A program made the translations under genes and the position numbers. This document shows, one piece after another, positions 10,572 through 21,544 of a stretch of DNA of 64,000 nucleotides. The notes under the pieces are model-generated. The model was not told the DNA's origin. It searched no databases and saw only the letters and a list, made by a program, of their open reading frames with translations. How positions within the stretch are numbered: the first letter of the stretch is position 1; every line of letters begins with the position of its first letter. Origin of the DNA: Cyclina sinensis (lineage: Eukaryota; Mollusca; Bivalvia; Venerida; Veneridae); contig JAAONU010000016.1 in assembly GCA_012932295.1 (NCBI GenBank), positions 29,077,290-29,141,289 on the forward strand, in the 5' to 3' direction.

Positions 10572-11996
10572 GTAATTTAACTTTTAACTTTAAAAACTTG
10601 CTGATTGCTTGCAAAAATGAAACTTACCACTTTGCATTTGTGCGTCATTCAGTTTGTACATGGCATTGTAAACACTGAAAAATGACCATTGCTAAACTTG
10701 ATGATACTGCATTGTTTTTTAATGTGTAGAGACAGTTGTTTTGTGCCCTTAAAAGAATTGTGGTTAGACATCAGTTACTTTAACTGTTTTGAATTATAAA
10801 AAAGGTAGAATATGAACTTACAGTTTAAATCCAGTGAGCACACAAACAGTTGATATCCAGTGAGCACACAAACAGTTGATATCCAGTAAGTACTCAGTTT
10901 AAAGCCAATGAGAGTTTAAATCCAATACAGGATTACACAGATTTAGGTACAATGAGAATTTAAATCCAGTGAGCACACAGTTTGAATCCAATGACCACAC
11001 AAACATTTAAATTCAATGCCTTTACAATCAACTCTGCATCTTTAAATTGGTATTTTAAATATACATTAAACACATTTTCAGGCACACAGTAGTCAAAGGC
11101 AAGGAGAGAGTGAAATTTGTTGCTGTGAGACAGAGTCTTGTGAGAAACCTACACATGAAATTGAAATTTCCACTTATTGGGCTGTATTAGCTACTATATT
11201 TGGATGCATATCACGTGAGTATTTAAAGTAACCAATCACTATCAATTATGAGTTTTGCTAAGAAAATTCCAACCTTTCTCTGTAATCAAGTGGTTAAGGT
11301 AACTGACTTCAAATCAATAAACTTTTTACTGACTGAAGGTAAAGGGTACAAGCCCGGCTTCCAACCATTACTATTTATGTGAGAAAGTTGGCAGTTTTTT
11401 TCAGAGGAGGGAGCATAGTACTGGACCTTCCAAGGAGCAATGGTTAGGTAAACTGCCTACCCGATTTGACAACAACTTAATGTAATTGAAGAACAGACAA
11501 GACACTACAAGCATTTTTTTAGTACTTTATTACTATTTTGTTTTTACCTCAAACTTCAAAATAAGCATGCATGACATGTTATTTTGAACTGTTCAACTGT
11601 TTTTTTTTTTATATACTTTTAGTGTTTGGAATATGGAAGCTTACAGAATATAAGTCAAGACTGAAACTATGGAAGGAAAGAGGATCAGGTAGGATACTCT
11701 TGACAGTTATAATCAAAACATAGGGAAAAAAAATGTCTAGTTGCCTTTAGTCCTTTAGTTAAATTAAAGCTATGTTATTTATAATACAAACAATATAAAT
11801 AAACCTAACTTTTACAATGTTCCTTTGAAATTTGTAGATATCATAAACATTTTAAATTAGCTTAAAGCTCTGATTGAGAGTGGCATGATAATTTTGAAAG
11901 CAATTTTTATTTACATCTAAAATTTCAGAAGTTATGAGGCAACAGTACAATGTAATTGTCACTGGCCTAACCAAATCTGTCACTTTAAGGCATTAA
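10428..11996 (+). CDS. Single-pass membrane protein with Cys-rich ectodomain, 3' four coding exons (partial)
   Basis: Four exons (10428-10571, 11082-11214, 11623-11688, 11929-11996) have GT-AG sites and compatible phases, giving about 137 C-terminal residues. The order is: a cysteine-rich stretch (CLNV, NCCTKIGC, RSC), a triple-Cys motif EICCCETESCEKP, a transmembrane helix STYWAVLATIFGCISLFGIW, then a roughly 45-residue basic cytoplasmic tail ending KSVTLRH. The CCC-x4-C motif just before the membrane resembles the end of three-finger (Ly6/TGF-beta-type-receptor) ectodomains, such as the CCCEGNMC motif of activin type II receptors. There is no kinase. I do not recognise the gene; a small Ly6-like or kinase-less receptor-like surface protein is an inference. 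The 5' exons, including the signal peptide, were not found and may lie left of the window. Real-gene confidence is high, function low. Confidence 0.8.
10833..11015 (+). repeat. 26-bp direct repeats (GTGAGCACACAAACAGTTGA)
   Basis: Two perfect and several decayed copies of a 26-bp unit with 'ccagtgagcacacaaacag' lie inside the first intron of the membrane-protein gene. Confidence 0.6.
11082..11214 (+). CDS. Membrane protein exon: CCC-x4-C motif and start of TM helix
   Basis: This 133-nt exon has acceptor CACATTTTCAG and donor GTGAGT, phase 0 in and phase 1 out. It encodes AHSSQRQGESEICCCETESC, EKPTHEIEISTYWAVLATIF and GCIS. The cysteine cluster sits about 10 residues before the membrane helix. 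Confidence 0.83.
11285..11480 (+). mobile_element. tRNA-derived SINE fragment
   Basis: An A-box-like TGGTTAAGGTAACTGACTTC and a B-box-like GGGTACAAGCCCGGC sit about 55 bases apart, the layout of a tRNA promoter. They are followed by 'tggttaggtaaactgcc', typical of mollusc SINE bodies. It lies in an intron, sense to the host gene. Confidence 0.6.
11623..11688 (+). CDS. Membrane protein exon: end of TM helix and basic stop-transfer
   Basis: This 66-nt exon follows a poly-T tract and acceptor CTTTTAG; donor GTAGGA; phase 1 in and out. It encodes LFGIWKLTEYKSRLKLWKER and GS. The run of Lys and Arg right after the hydrophobic segment places this side in the cytoplasm by the positive-inside rule. 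Confidence 0.8.
11929..11996 (+). CDS. Membrane protein terminal coding exon with stop TAA
   Basis: Acceptor AAAATTTCAG, phase 1 in. It encodes EVMRQQYNVIVTGLTKSVTL, RH and TAA, completing a short cytoplasmic tail with no recognisable domain. Confidence 0.78.
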
Positions 11997-12068
11997 GAAA
12001 TAGACTAGCTGTCATTGTCAGACTGCAGAAAGTTCCTGAAACTAACAGTATTGTTTAGAATATATAGA

Positions 12069-12074
12069 AATAAA
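12069..12074 (+). terminator. Candidate polyadenylation signal AATAAA
   Basis: AATAAA lies 73 bases after the TAA stop of the membrane-protein gene. It is a plausible 3'-end signal, though the motif is common by chance in AT-rich DNA. Confidence 0.4.
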
Positions 12075-12079
12075 TATTC

Positions 12080-12800
12080 CCTTTAACCTTTCTAATCTAT
12101 TACTATTCTTGGAAGTATTTACATTGCCATGCCACAAATGCTTAATAATTCTGATTATTTGAATATTTGCAACCTCATAGAAACCAATATATGTGACTGT
12201 CTTTTACCTAGATTTATTATAAATATATTGTATGTTCCATTTATAGTACATTAAATTGGTTTGAAAATCTTTAACAGTTGAGTTAAACTTGAACTTTGTG
12301 CAAGAAAGTTGAAAAGTTTTGTTTACAATGAGTATCTCGTGTGTTCTTCTTTCAGGGGTTTGATGATGAATGTGGTATATTTTGTAATGGCAGTTCAAAC
12401 TGGTTCAGAGTGACTGCATATTTCTACAGAATATAAGAGATTAAGCCTGCATCATGACTTTGAACTGTTTTACTTGATGTTGTCATGTACCATATACTCT
12501 ATTGATGTTTCTAAACATTGATTAAACTCAACGTGCTGCCTGTTTCATTATGAAAGGAACTTCATTGTTCAGTTGTTTTGAAAAGGCAAATAGTAAATAC
12601 CTTACATAGAAGAGTGTTTAAGGGTATATTGGACTCACCTTGTTGATTGATGACACAGATTGTCTGTATTCAAAATGATATTTCAAGTAAGACTTTTGTC
12701 CAATACTTCAAGTGTCTGAAATGTGATTGTGAACACAAGAAAAAAGTGCTAGGAACATGCTGATACTTCCTGTGTGATAAAAAAGAACAAAAATTAAGCT
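12080..12800. other. Non-repetitive 3' flank, no gene seen
   Basis: This AT-rich stretch downstream of the membrane-protein gene has no supported open frame or repeat. Confidence 0.4.
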
Positions 12801-12819
12801 TGTCACAGTCATAGTGTAG

Positions 12820-15805
12820 TATGAATGTTCTTCTTCAAGAGGTTAAATATGTAATTGTAGAGTTGCACACTATATCTGCAAGTATATGAACTCACGCAAG
12901 TTTGGTCTTCACAAAGTAGAACATTAAATAGTAAAGATAAACTGTAACTCTCTGTAAGTCTAAAAAATTTAAATATGTTATAGTAGAGATGTACACTCAG
13001 TCTGCGAGTGTATGTACACATGCTAGTTTTCTCTTCAAAAAGTAGTGTGTGTAATAGTAGAGATGTACTTTTAGTCTGCAGTATATGAACATATGCTAGT
13101 TTTCTCTTCAAAAAGTAAAATGTGGAATAGTAGTGATGTACTGTCTGTATGTCTAAAGCATATGAGCCGGCCCGGTTAGCTCTTTCGGTAGAGGATCGGA
13201 TTGTCAACCTTGACGATCCCAGTTCAGTCCCCATCAGGGCCAGCAAAGTTTCTCTGTGATAATTGATCCCAGACAATGCATCTATAGGTCATCTGTCCCT
13301 CACCTCTGAAGCAAGTGAGGAAGTAGTCAGTCACTTGCAGAGAAATTGGTTAGTAAACTAGTTTGATTCCCAGAAACACTGGTTAGGTGGACTAACCACC
13401 GGGATATGACCTAAGCAGATGAAACTGGTGTTAAATCTTAATGAAACCAATGAAACTGAAGTATAAGAACACATGCAAGTTTTCTCTTCAATAAGTAGAA
13501 TGTGTAATAGAAGCGATGTACTGTTAGTCTGAAATCTATGAATACATGATAGTTTTCTCTTCAAAAAGTAGAACGTGTAATAGTAGAGATGTACTGTTAG
13601 TCTGAAGTATATGAACACATGCTAGTTTTCTCTTCAAAAAATAGAACATGTAATAGTAGAGATGTACTGTTAGTCTGAAGTGTATGAACAGATGCTAGTT
13701 TTCACTTCAAAACGTAAAATATATAATAGTAGTGATGTACTGTTAGTCTGTCTGTAACTCTGAAGTATATAAACACATGTTGGATTTCTTTTCAGAAAGT
13801 AGAATGTGTAAAAAGAGTGATGTACTGTTAGTCTGTCTGTACATCTGAAGTATATGAACACATACTAGTTTTCTCTTTAAAAAATAGTGTCATATTAGGG
13901 ATGAGCTGTTAGTCTGTCTATAAGTCTGAAGAATATGAACACATGTTAGTTTTCTCTTCAAAAAGTAGAGTGTGTAATAGAAGTGATGTATTGTCTGTAT
14001 GTCTGAAGCATATGAACACTTATGAGTTTTCTCTTCATTAATAGTAGTGATGTACATTGTACTTTTGGTCTGAAGTTTATAAACACATGCTTGTTTTCGT
14101 TTCAAAAAGTAGGATGTGTAAATTACTGTTAGTATGAAGTATATAAACACATGCTAGTTTTCTTTTCAAAAAGTAAAATGTGTTAAAGTAGAGATGTACT
14201 GTAAGTCTGTCTGTAAGTCTGAAGTATATGAACAGAGATGTACTGTTAGTCTAAAGAATATGAACACATGCTAGCTTTCTCTTCAAACAGTAGAATGTGT
14301 AATAGTAGAGATGTACTGTTAGTCTGAAGTATATGAACACATGCTAGTTTTCTCTTCAAACAGTAGAATGTGTAATAGTAGAGATGTACTGTTAGTCTGA
14401 AGTATATGAACACATGCTAGTTTTCTCTTCAAACAGTAGAATGTGTAATAGTAGAGATGTACTGTTAGTCTGAAGTATATAAAGACATGCTAGTTTTCTC
14501 TTCAAACAGTAGAATATGTAAAAGTAGTGATGCTAGTTTTCTCTTCAAAAAGTGAAGTATGTAATAGAAGTTATGTACTGTTAGTCTGTCTGTAAGTCTG
14601 AAGTATATAAACACATGCTAGTTTTATCTTCAAAAAGTAGAATGTGTAAATAGAAGAGATGTACTGTTTGTCTGAAATATATGGGATCATGCTAATTTAT
14701 CTTCAAAAAGTAGACTATGTAATGTACTGTTAGTCTGAAGTATATGAACACATGCTTATTTCTCTTCTAAAAGTAGAGTATGATATACAGTTGATGTACT
14801 GTTAGTCTGTCTGTAAGTCTGAAGTATATAAACAGATGCCAGTTTTCTCTTCAAAAAGTGGAGTATGTAATAGAATTGATGTATTGTTAGTCTGTCTGTA
14901 AGTCTGAAGTATATGAACACATGTTGGTTTTCTCTTCAAACAGTAGAATGTGTAATAGTAGTGATGTACTGTTTGTATGTCTGAAATATATGAAAACATG
15001 CTAATTTGTCTTCAAAAAGTAGACTGTGTAATGTATTGTTAGTCTAAAGTATATGAACATATGCTAATTTCTCTTCTAAAAGTAGAGTATGAATTACAGT
15101 TTATGTACTGTTAGTCTGTCTGTAGGTCTGAAGTATATGAACAGATGCCAGTTTTCTCTTCAAAAAGTGGAGTATGTAATAGAATTGATGTATTGTTAGT
15201 CTGTCTGTAAGTCTGAAGTATATGAACACATGTTGGTTTTCTGTTCAAACAGTAGAATGTGTAATAGTAGTGATGTACTGTTTGTATGTCTGAAGTATAT
15301 GAACACATGCTAGTTTTCTCTTCAAACAGTAGAATGTGTAATAATAGAGATGTACTGTTAGTCTGAAGTATATGAACACATGCTAGTTTTCTGTTCAAAC
15401 AGTAGAATATGTAAAAGTAGTGATGCTAGTTTTCTCTTCAAAAAGTAAAGTATGTACTGTTAGTCTGTCTGTAAGTCTGAAGTATATGAACACTTGCTAG
15501 TTTTCTCTTCAAAAAGTGAAGTATGTAATAGAAGTGATGTACTGTTAGTCTGTCTGTTAGTCTGAAGTATATGAACACATCCTAGTTTTATCTTCCTCTT
15601 CAAAAAGTAGAGTGTGTTATAATAGAGATGTACTGTAAGTCTGAAGTATATGGACACATGCTAGTTTTCTCTTGACAAAAATAAAATGTGTAATAGTAAA
15701 GATGTACTGTTAGTCTGAAGTATATGGACACATGCTAGTTTTCTCTTGAAAAAAATAAAATGTATAATAGTAGAGATGTACAGTTAGTCTGTCTGTAAGT
15801 CTGAT
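12820..15805 (+). repeat. 73-bp minisatellite, ~38 copies
   Basis: TAGAATGTGTAATAGTAGAG recurs at 14,291, 14,364 and 14,437, an exact 73-bp period. The unit also carries GATGTACTGTTAGTCTGAAG, ATATGAACACATGCTAG and TTTTCTCTTCAAA. Copies vary by small indels and an extra CTGTCTGTAAGT insert. Many frames on the minus strand stay open across the array (Tyr/Leu/Thr/Ser-rich translations) because stops are rare in the unit; these are not genes. Degenerate copies resume at 17,016-17,345 beyond an insertion. Confidence 0.9.
13166..13462 (+). mobile_element. tRNA-derived SINE inserted in the minisatellite
   Basis: A tRNA-like head (GGCCCGGTTAGCTCTTTCGG, TAGAG, loop TTGTCAA, then CCCAGTTCAGTCCCCATC) leads into a body with 'tggttaggtggactaaccac' and a tail 'actggtgttaaatctta', a pattern seen in mollusc SINEs. 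Flanks AGCATATGA and AGTATAAGA are a plausible diverged target-site duplication in the 73-bp unit. The anticodon-like GTC suggests a tRNA-Asp-type origin (inference). Confidence 0.75.
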
Positions 15806-15944
15806 GTACGAGGGCTGTTCAATAAATGCGTTGAATTTTGTTGTCAAACCTGCTTGTGGGGAGCTTGGCATAGTCATCACATTTGGTACCACAGTTCGGT
15901 ATATGTACATGTGTGCGTGCGTGTATCATGTCCTCCATCCAGAT

Positions 15945-16515
15945 TGCCTTGTCTGGGCCATTAATTCTCTGTGCATGGAAGGATTTTGAAATACCTTGGC
16001 ACATTTGTTCAACTGGATGAGACAGTGAGTCACATGCAAGACCCAGGTTCCCAGCTTATAGGTCAAGGTCACAGTGACAGCTCAAAGGTCCAAAATGTTG
16101 ATTCTAGACCTTGTCCTGGCCATAACTTCTCCCTGCATGGAAGGATTTTGGAATACCTTGACATTTGTTCACTTGATGAGACAGTATGTCGCATGCAAGA
16201 CCCAGGTTCCCAGCTCAAAGGTCAAGGTCACAGTGACAGCTCAAAGGTCCAAAATGTTGATTCTTGACCTTGTCCCGGCCATAACTCCTCCCTGCATGGA
16301 AGGATTTTGATACCTTGGCACATTTGTTCACCTTGATGAGATGGTGTGTCACATGCAAAACACAGATTCCTAGCTCAGAGGTTAAGGTCACAGTGACTGC
16401 TCAAAGGTCCAAAATGTTGATGATAGACCTTTTCTGGGCCATTACTTCTCCATGCAGGGAAGAATTTTGAAAATACCGTGATTCATTTGTTATATTTCCT
16501 GAAAGAGACATAGGC
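15945..16515 (+). repeat. CCCAGGTTCC-family monomers (three) within mariner remnant
   Basis: These are the same ~163-bp monomers as at 190-1,675, with 'ccaggttcccagct', AGGTCAAGGTCACAGTGACA and 'tcaaaggtccaaaatgttga'. Confidence 0.8.
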
Positions 16516-16734
16516 CTGCCTTCATCATCCATCATCATCTTCCTACAGTTTTTCATTTCTCTGTCTCCATTTGAGGGCTCGACATGCTGCCCATGGACAT
16601 TCTAGTTATAAAAGAATGAATACTTAACGCATTTGATTGATATTTCAAATAAGTTCAGGGAATCTACAATTTTCATTTAAATATGTCTATACATAAAAAA
16701 GATATGTACATTTAACTAACATATGTAAACATAC

Positions 16735-17000
16735 TTTGCGGGGTGTCAAATTCAAATTGACGTCGTCATTTACAGGTCAAGAGATTGTCGCTGTTAATGT
16801 TCATACATTTCCTTGGCCTTGACACCCGCATGTTGAATGTGTCTATGTACCACGCACAAAGTGGTGGATCCAGGTCTCATCAACCGTGATAATGTGATCC
16901 AGAAAACGTTCTCCCTTGCGCTCGAGCCAGTGTAGCAAATTAATGGAACACGCTACTCGTTGCTCTTTTTTAACGTCCTGTGAAACCCTTTGTTAGTTTT
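16735..17000 (-). pseudogene. mariner transposase fragment (TVDETW)
   Basis: On the minus strand, 16,977-16,843 reads DVKKEQRVACSINLLHWLER, KGERFLDHIITVDETWIHHF and VRGT, then a stop. DETW with its preceding hydrophobic residues is the first catalytic Asp block of mariner D34D transposases, and the HWLE...FLDHI lead-in has the family's spacing. The second and third catalytic Asp regions are absent and stops interrupt the flanks, so it is dead. Confidence 0.8.
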
Positions 17001-17015
17001 TTAATCAATCCGTTA

Positions 17016-17345
17016 TTTGAGCACATGCTGATTTTCTCTTACAAAGTAGAACATGTAAGATTAGATTTTTGCAGTCATTCTATAGTATTCAAGGACAGTA
17101 GTTTTCTCTACAAGAAGTATGCATAAGATTTAGTCAGTCTTTAGTTTTTATTTCAAAAAGGAAAATACATATACAAGTAATGCTGTAAAATCTCTGTAGA
17201 ATTTGAACACATAAGTTTCCTCTTCAAAGAGTAGAATGCAAATACAGAGATGTACCATCTGCAGTATTTTAGTATACACTAGTTTTCTCTTCAGAAATAT
17301 AGTATGCTTAAGGTAAGGGCTAACTTTCTCTTGAAATAGTGGAAA
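17016..17345 (+). repeat. Decayed tail of the 73-bp minisatellite
   Basis: 'ttttctcttcaaagagtaga' and similar phrases continue at roughly the right spacing but are heavily diverged. Confidence 0.6.
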
Positions 17346-17706
17346 TTTAAAGTCATTCTGTGATATCTGAGCTGTAAAAATAGTAGAAATATTTACATTC
17401 CAGTAAAATAATCATCAACTGGACTTGAAACAGTCCCCATATTAATGGTAGCTAGAGTTTGAAAAGCAGTTTGCATACAAGTTAATAGCTAGTCATTCTT
17501 CACATAGTGAGAGGGAGACTCTGATTTTGTGTTGGCCCTCTGGATGGATGTCACAGAGTTAGTCTGTGCAACTTTTCCTACATTATGGAGTTTTAAGATT
17601 TTGATTTTTGTCTGCTTCCATCATTCGTCCATTTTAATGAAACTTTATAGAAGCGTGTAGTACCTTATGTAGTTGTGCGTATTGTCGCAATTTTCTGCTC
17701 GACTTA
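17346..17706. other. No feature seen
   Basis: AT-rich lead-in to the tandem duplication; part resembles the duplicated text ('ttttctgctcgactta'). Confidence 0.35.
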
Positions 17707-18905
17707 TTCTAGGAATTATGGGACTTTTTTTACTTTTATTTTTTGTCCATTCAACTCCTACTTTAAGCATTGAATTGTAATGAAACCTTACAGAAATGTT
17801 CATTAAGTAGTTGTTCATATAGACACAATTTTCTGCTTGACTGATATTTGCAGAAGTTAAAAATTACAGATTTTGGCAAGGCAACTCCTCCTTCATTCAT
17901 TATCAGATTTTTTGCATGAATGCTATGGCCTGAGTTGAGGGGGAGAATTTGTCATCTAGTTTCAAACTGACTCACTTTTTAAACAGAAAGGGATATACAA
18001 TAAAATACTTGCCAAAATATGTGTGAGCGATTCGAGTACAACTTGTTCAACCCACAGGATGTTTTGAACAACTAGTTACCTGATTTTCTCATGCTAAACT
18101 AGCTATACTTAATTTCAATAACACTTAAAAATTATAACCATATGTAATGTGCATTGTACAGTGTAAGTAGTTTATTACTTTTTCATTTCTGAAAAAGTAT
18201 TGGTAATTTGTTCTTGTACTGAATTTGTTTATGTTTGATCATTGTCATGAGTTACAGGTATTCGTGTATTTTTGTTTCTGTAAATTGTTATTGTGTTAAA
18301 ATGTCACACAGAGAACCACAGGAAATCGTCTGATTCTCGGAATTATGGGACTTTTTTTACTTTACTTTTTTGTCCATTCAGCTCCTACTTTTAACATTGA
18401 ATTGTCATGAAACCTTACAGAAATGTTCACTACCTCGTAGTTGTTCATATAGACACAATTTTCTGCTTGACTGATATTTGCAGAAGTTAAAAACTAAAGA
18501 TTTTGGCAAGGCAACTCCTCCTTCATTCATTATCAGATTTTTTTGCATGAATGCTATGGCCTGAGTTTAGGGGGAGAATCTGTCATCTAGTTTCAAACTG
18601 AATCACTTTTTAAACAGATAGAAAGGGATATACAATAAAATACATGCCAAAATATGTGTGAGCAATTCTAGAACAACTTGTTCAACCCACAGGATGTTTT
18701 GAATAACTAGTTACCTGATTTTCTCATGCTAAACTAGCTATACTTAATTTCAATAACACTTCAGATTATAACCATATGTAATGTGCATTGTACAGTGTAA
18801 GTAGTTTATTACTTTTTCATTTCTGAAAAAGTATTGGTAATTTGTTCTCGTACTGAATTTTTTTGTTTGATCATTGTCACGAGTTACAGGTATTCATGTA
18901 TTTTT

Positions 18906-19766
18906 ATGCCCCCAAAGGGAGGCATATAGTTTTTGAACTGTCCGTCAGTCCGTCCGTCCGTCCGTCCATCAGTCAGTCCGTCCGTCCATCTGAAAACTTT
19001 AACATTGGCAATAACTTTCTTATTAGTAAATGGATTTACTTCATAATTGGACACAACACCCCTTTGGACAAGACCTTTCCACTGACCTATAATTATTTGA
19101 CCTTGACCCCTGAATGACATTTACCTTGAAGATCCAGTTGTCCAAAAACTTTAACATTGGCAATAACTTCTTTATTAGTAAGTGGATTTACTTCATACTT
19201 GGACACAGCACCCCTTTGGACAAGACCTTCCCACTGACCTATATTTGTTTGACCTTAACCCCTGAATGACCTTTACCTTGAAGATCCAGTTGTCCAAAAA
19301 CTTCAACATTGCCCATAACTTCCTTATTAGTAAGTGGATTTACTTCATACTTGGACACAACACCCCTTTGGACAAGACCTTCCCACTGACCTTTAATTAT
19401 TTGACCTTGACCCCTGAATATCCAATTGTCCAAAAACTAATATTTGGCCATAACTTCCAAATTGGTAAGTGGATACACTTCATAGTTAAACACCACTCCC
19501 CTTTGGACAAGGCCTTCCCACTGACCTATATTTGTTTGACCTTGACCCCTGAATGACCTTCACCTTGAAGATCCAATTGTCCAAAAACTTTAACATTGCC
19601 CATAACTTCCTTATAAGTAAATGGAATTACTTCATACTTGGACACAACCCCCTTTGGATAAGATCTTCCCTTTGACCTATATTTATTTGACCTTGACTGG
19701 TTCTCAGTTCAAAGGTCAAAGCACCACGTTCGGGGGCATTGTCATCTTACAGTGGCAGTTCTTGTT
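18906..19766 (+). mobile_element. GCCCCCAAAGGGAGGC-headed element, bounded by empty site
   Basis: The head hairpin GCCCCCAAAGGGAGGC is followed by a CGTCCGTCCGTC run. The core has five monomers with 'aactttaacattggcaataa', 'ggacacaacacccctttgga' and 'tatttgaccttgacccctga', about 120-145 bp each. It ends near CGGGGGCATTGTCATCTTAC and TTCTTG. Copies 1 and 3 of the tandem duplication lack it and read straight through, so both edges are defined to within a few bases. Confidence 0.85.
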
Positions 19767-19844
19767 GTTTCTGTAAATTGTTGTTGTGTTAAAATGTCAT
19801 ACAGAGAACCACAGGAAATTGTCTGATTCTAGGAATTATGGGAC

Positions 19845-21283
19845 TTTTTTAGCTCACCTGAGCACAAAGTGCTCAGGGTGAACTTTTCTGATCAGTCTTT
19901 GTCAGTCGTCCGTCCATCCGTCTGTCGTCAACTTTTCATTCAAATGACATCTCCTCTGAAACCACAAAGCCTGGAGCTTAGATATTTGGTATGAAGCATC
20001 ATCTAGTGGACCTCTACCAAGTTTGTTCAAATTATGACCGCGGGGTCAAAACTGACCCCATCCCAGGGGTCAGTTGATTTTACATAGATTTATATAGGGA
20101 AAACTTAAAAAAATCTTCTTGTCAGAAACCACAAGGCCTAGAGTTTAGATATTTGGTGTGCAGCATTGTCCAGTGGACCTTTACCAAGTTTATTCAAATC
20201 ATGGCTCCTGGGTCAAAAATGGCCCCGCCCCTGGGGTCAAATGTTTTATAAAGAGTTATATAGGAAAAACATTAAAAAATCTTCTTGTCAGAAACTGCAA
20301 GGCCTAGAGTTTAGATATTTGGTGTGCAGCATTGTCCAGTGGACCTCTACTAAGTTTTTTCAAATCATAGCCACTTGGTCAAAATAGGCCCCACCCAGGG
20401 GGTCAATTGATTTTACAAAGGCTTATATAGGAAATCTTAAAAAATTTTCTTCTCAGAAACCTCAATGCCTACAGCTTAAATATTTGGTATGCAGCATTGT
20501 CTAGTGGATGTCTACCAAGTTTATTCAAATTATGTGCCCTGGGTCAAAATTGGCCACGCCCCAGGATTCTCTTTGTTTACATATAGTTATATAGGAAAAA
20601 TATAAAAAATCATTTTTCTTCCAAACTAATAGGACTAGACCTTAGATATTTGGTGTGGATTGTTGTGTTAAGAACCTTTACCAGTATTGTTTATATGTTG
20701 GCCCCGGGGTCAAAATTGGCCCCACCCCAGGGGCCCTTAATATTTAAAAAAGGCAATCTTTAAAAATCTTCTTACTGGAAACCTCAATGCCTACAGCTTA
20801 GATATTAGGAATGCAGCATTGTCTAGTGGATGTCTACCAAGTTTGTTCAAATTATGTCCCCTGAGTCAAAATTGGCCACGCCCCAGGGTTCTCTTGGTTT
20901 ACAAATATTTATATAGGAAAAACATGAAAAATCATTTTTCTCCAAAACTAATAGGACTAGACCTTAGATATTTGGTGTGGAGTATTGTGTTGAGAACCTT
21001 TACCAATATTGTTTATATGTTGGCCCCGGGGTCAAAATTGGACCCGCCCCGGGGGCCCTTAATATGTAAAAAATGCAATCTTTAAAAATCTTCTTACCGG
21101 AAACCTCAACGCCTATTTAGATATTTGGTATGCAGCATTGTCGAGTGGACCTCTACCTTGTTTGTTTGAAAAATGTCCCTGGGGTCACTATTGGCCCTGC
21201 CCGAGGGGTCACCAGTTTTAAATTGCAGTATAGACGAAAATCTTTAAAAATCTTCTTGTCTGAAACCACAAAGCTTAGAATAG
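19845..21283 (+). mobile_element. CTCACCTGAG-family element, 3' truncated
   Basis: The 5' palindrome AGCTCACCTGAGCAC-AAA-GTGCTCAGGGTGAACT at 19,851 is followed by CGTCCGTCCATCCGTC and about eight monomers ('gaaaccacaaggcctagagt', 'agcattgtccagtggacct'). The 3' hairpin is missing. Host text resumes at TAGCTAAACTAGC, which indicates a deletion across the junction. Confidence 0.8.
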
Positions 21284-21544
21284 CTAAACTAGCTATTCTT
21301 AATTTCAATAACACTTAAGATTATAACCATTTGTAATGTGCATTGTACAGTGTAAGTAGTTTATTACTTTTTCATTTCTGAAAAAGTATTGGTAATATGT
21401 TCTCGTACTGAATTTTTTTATGTTTGATCATTGTCATTAGTTACAGGTATTCATATATTTTTTGTTTCTGTAAATTGTTATTGTGTTAAAATGTCATACA
21501 GAGAACCACAGGAAAGATAGGGCCAGTTCCAACTTGTTTCCTCA

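Larger units (their letters stand above)
15806..17015 (-). mobile_element. mariner-like element remnant inserted in the minisatellite
   Basis: TACGAGGGCTGTTCAATAAA at 15,807 matches the usual start of mariner terminal inverted repeats. The other end holds antisense transposase sequence and stops near 17,015, where 73-bp-type text ('gagcacatgctgattttctc') resumes. The far inverted repeat was not found. A block of about 163-bp monomers (15,945-16,515) sits inside it, so it was itself invaded. Confidence 0.7.
17707..21515 (+). repeat. Three-copy tandem duplication (~0.63 kb unit) with insertions
   Basis: GGAATTATGGGACTTTTTT starts copies at 17,712, 18,339 and 19,832. Copy 1 is uninterrupted (627 bp). 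Copy 2 carries an extra ~860 bp at 18,906-19,766. Copy 3 carries a hairpin-family element at ~19,845-21,283 and has lost its middle. Shared text includes 'aggcaactcctccttcattc' and 'ttgtacagtgtaagtagttt'. Confidence 0.88.

Noticed and set aside
13166..13240. Functional tRNA-Asp gene
   Set aside because: Stem pairing is imperfect and the sequence continues into a SINE body; better explained as a tRNA-derived SINE.
12809..15910. Run of minus-strand ORFs of 60-155 codons rich in Tyr, Leu, Thr, Ser and His
   Set aside because: They are translations of the 73-bp minisatellite. The unit length is not a multiple of three and the frames change with indels, with no splice or similarity support.
16602..16740. 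Intact mariner with both inverted repeats
   Set aside because: Only one terminal repeat was found and the transposase has stops and lacks the later catalytic blocks.
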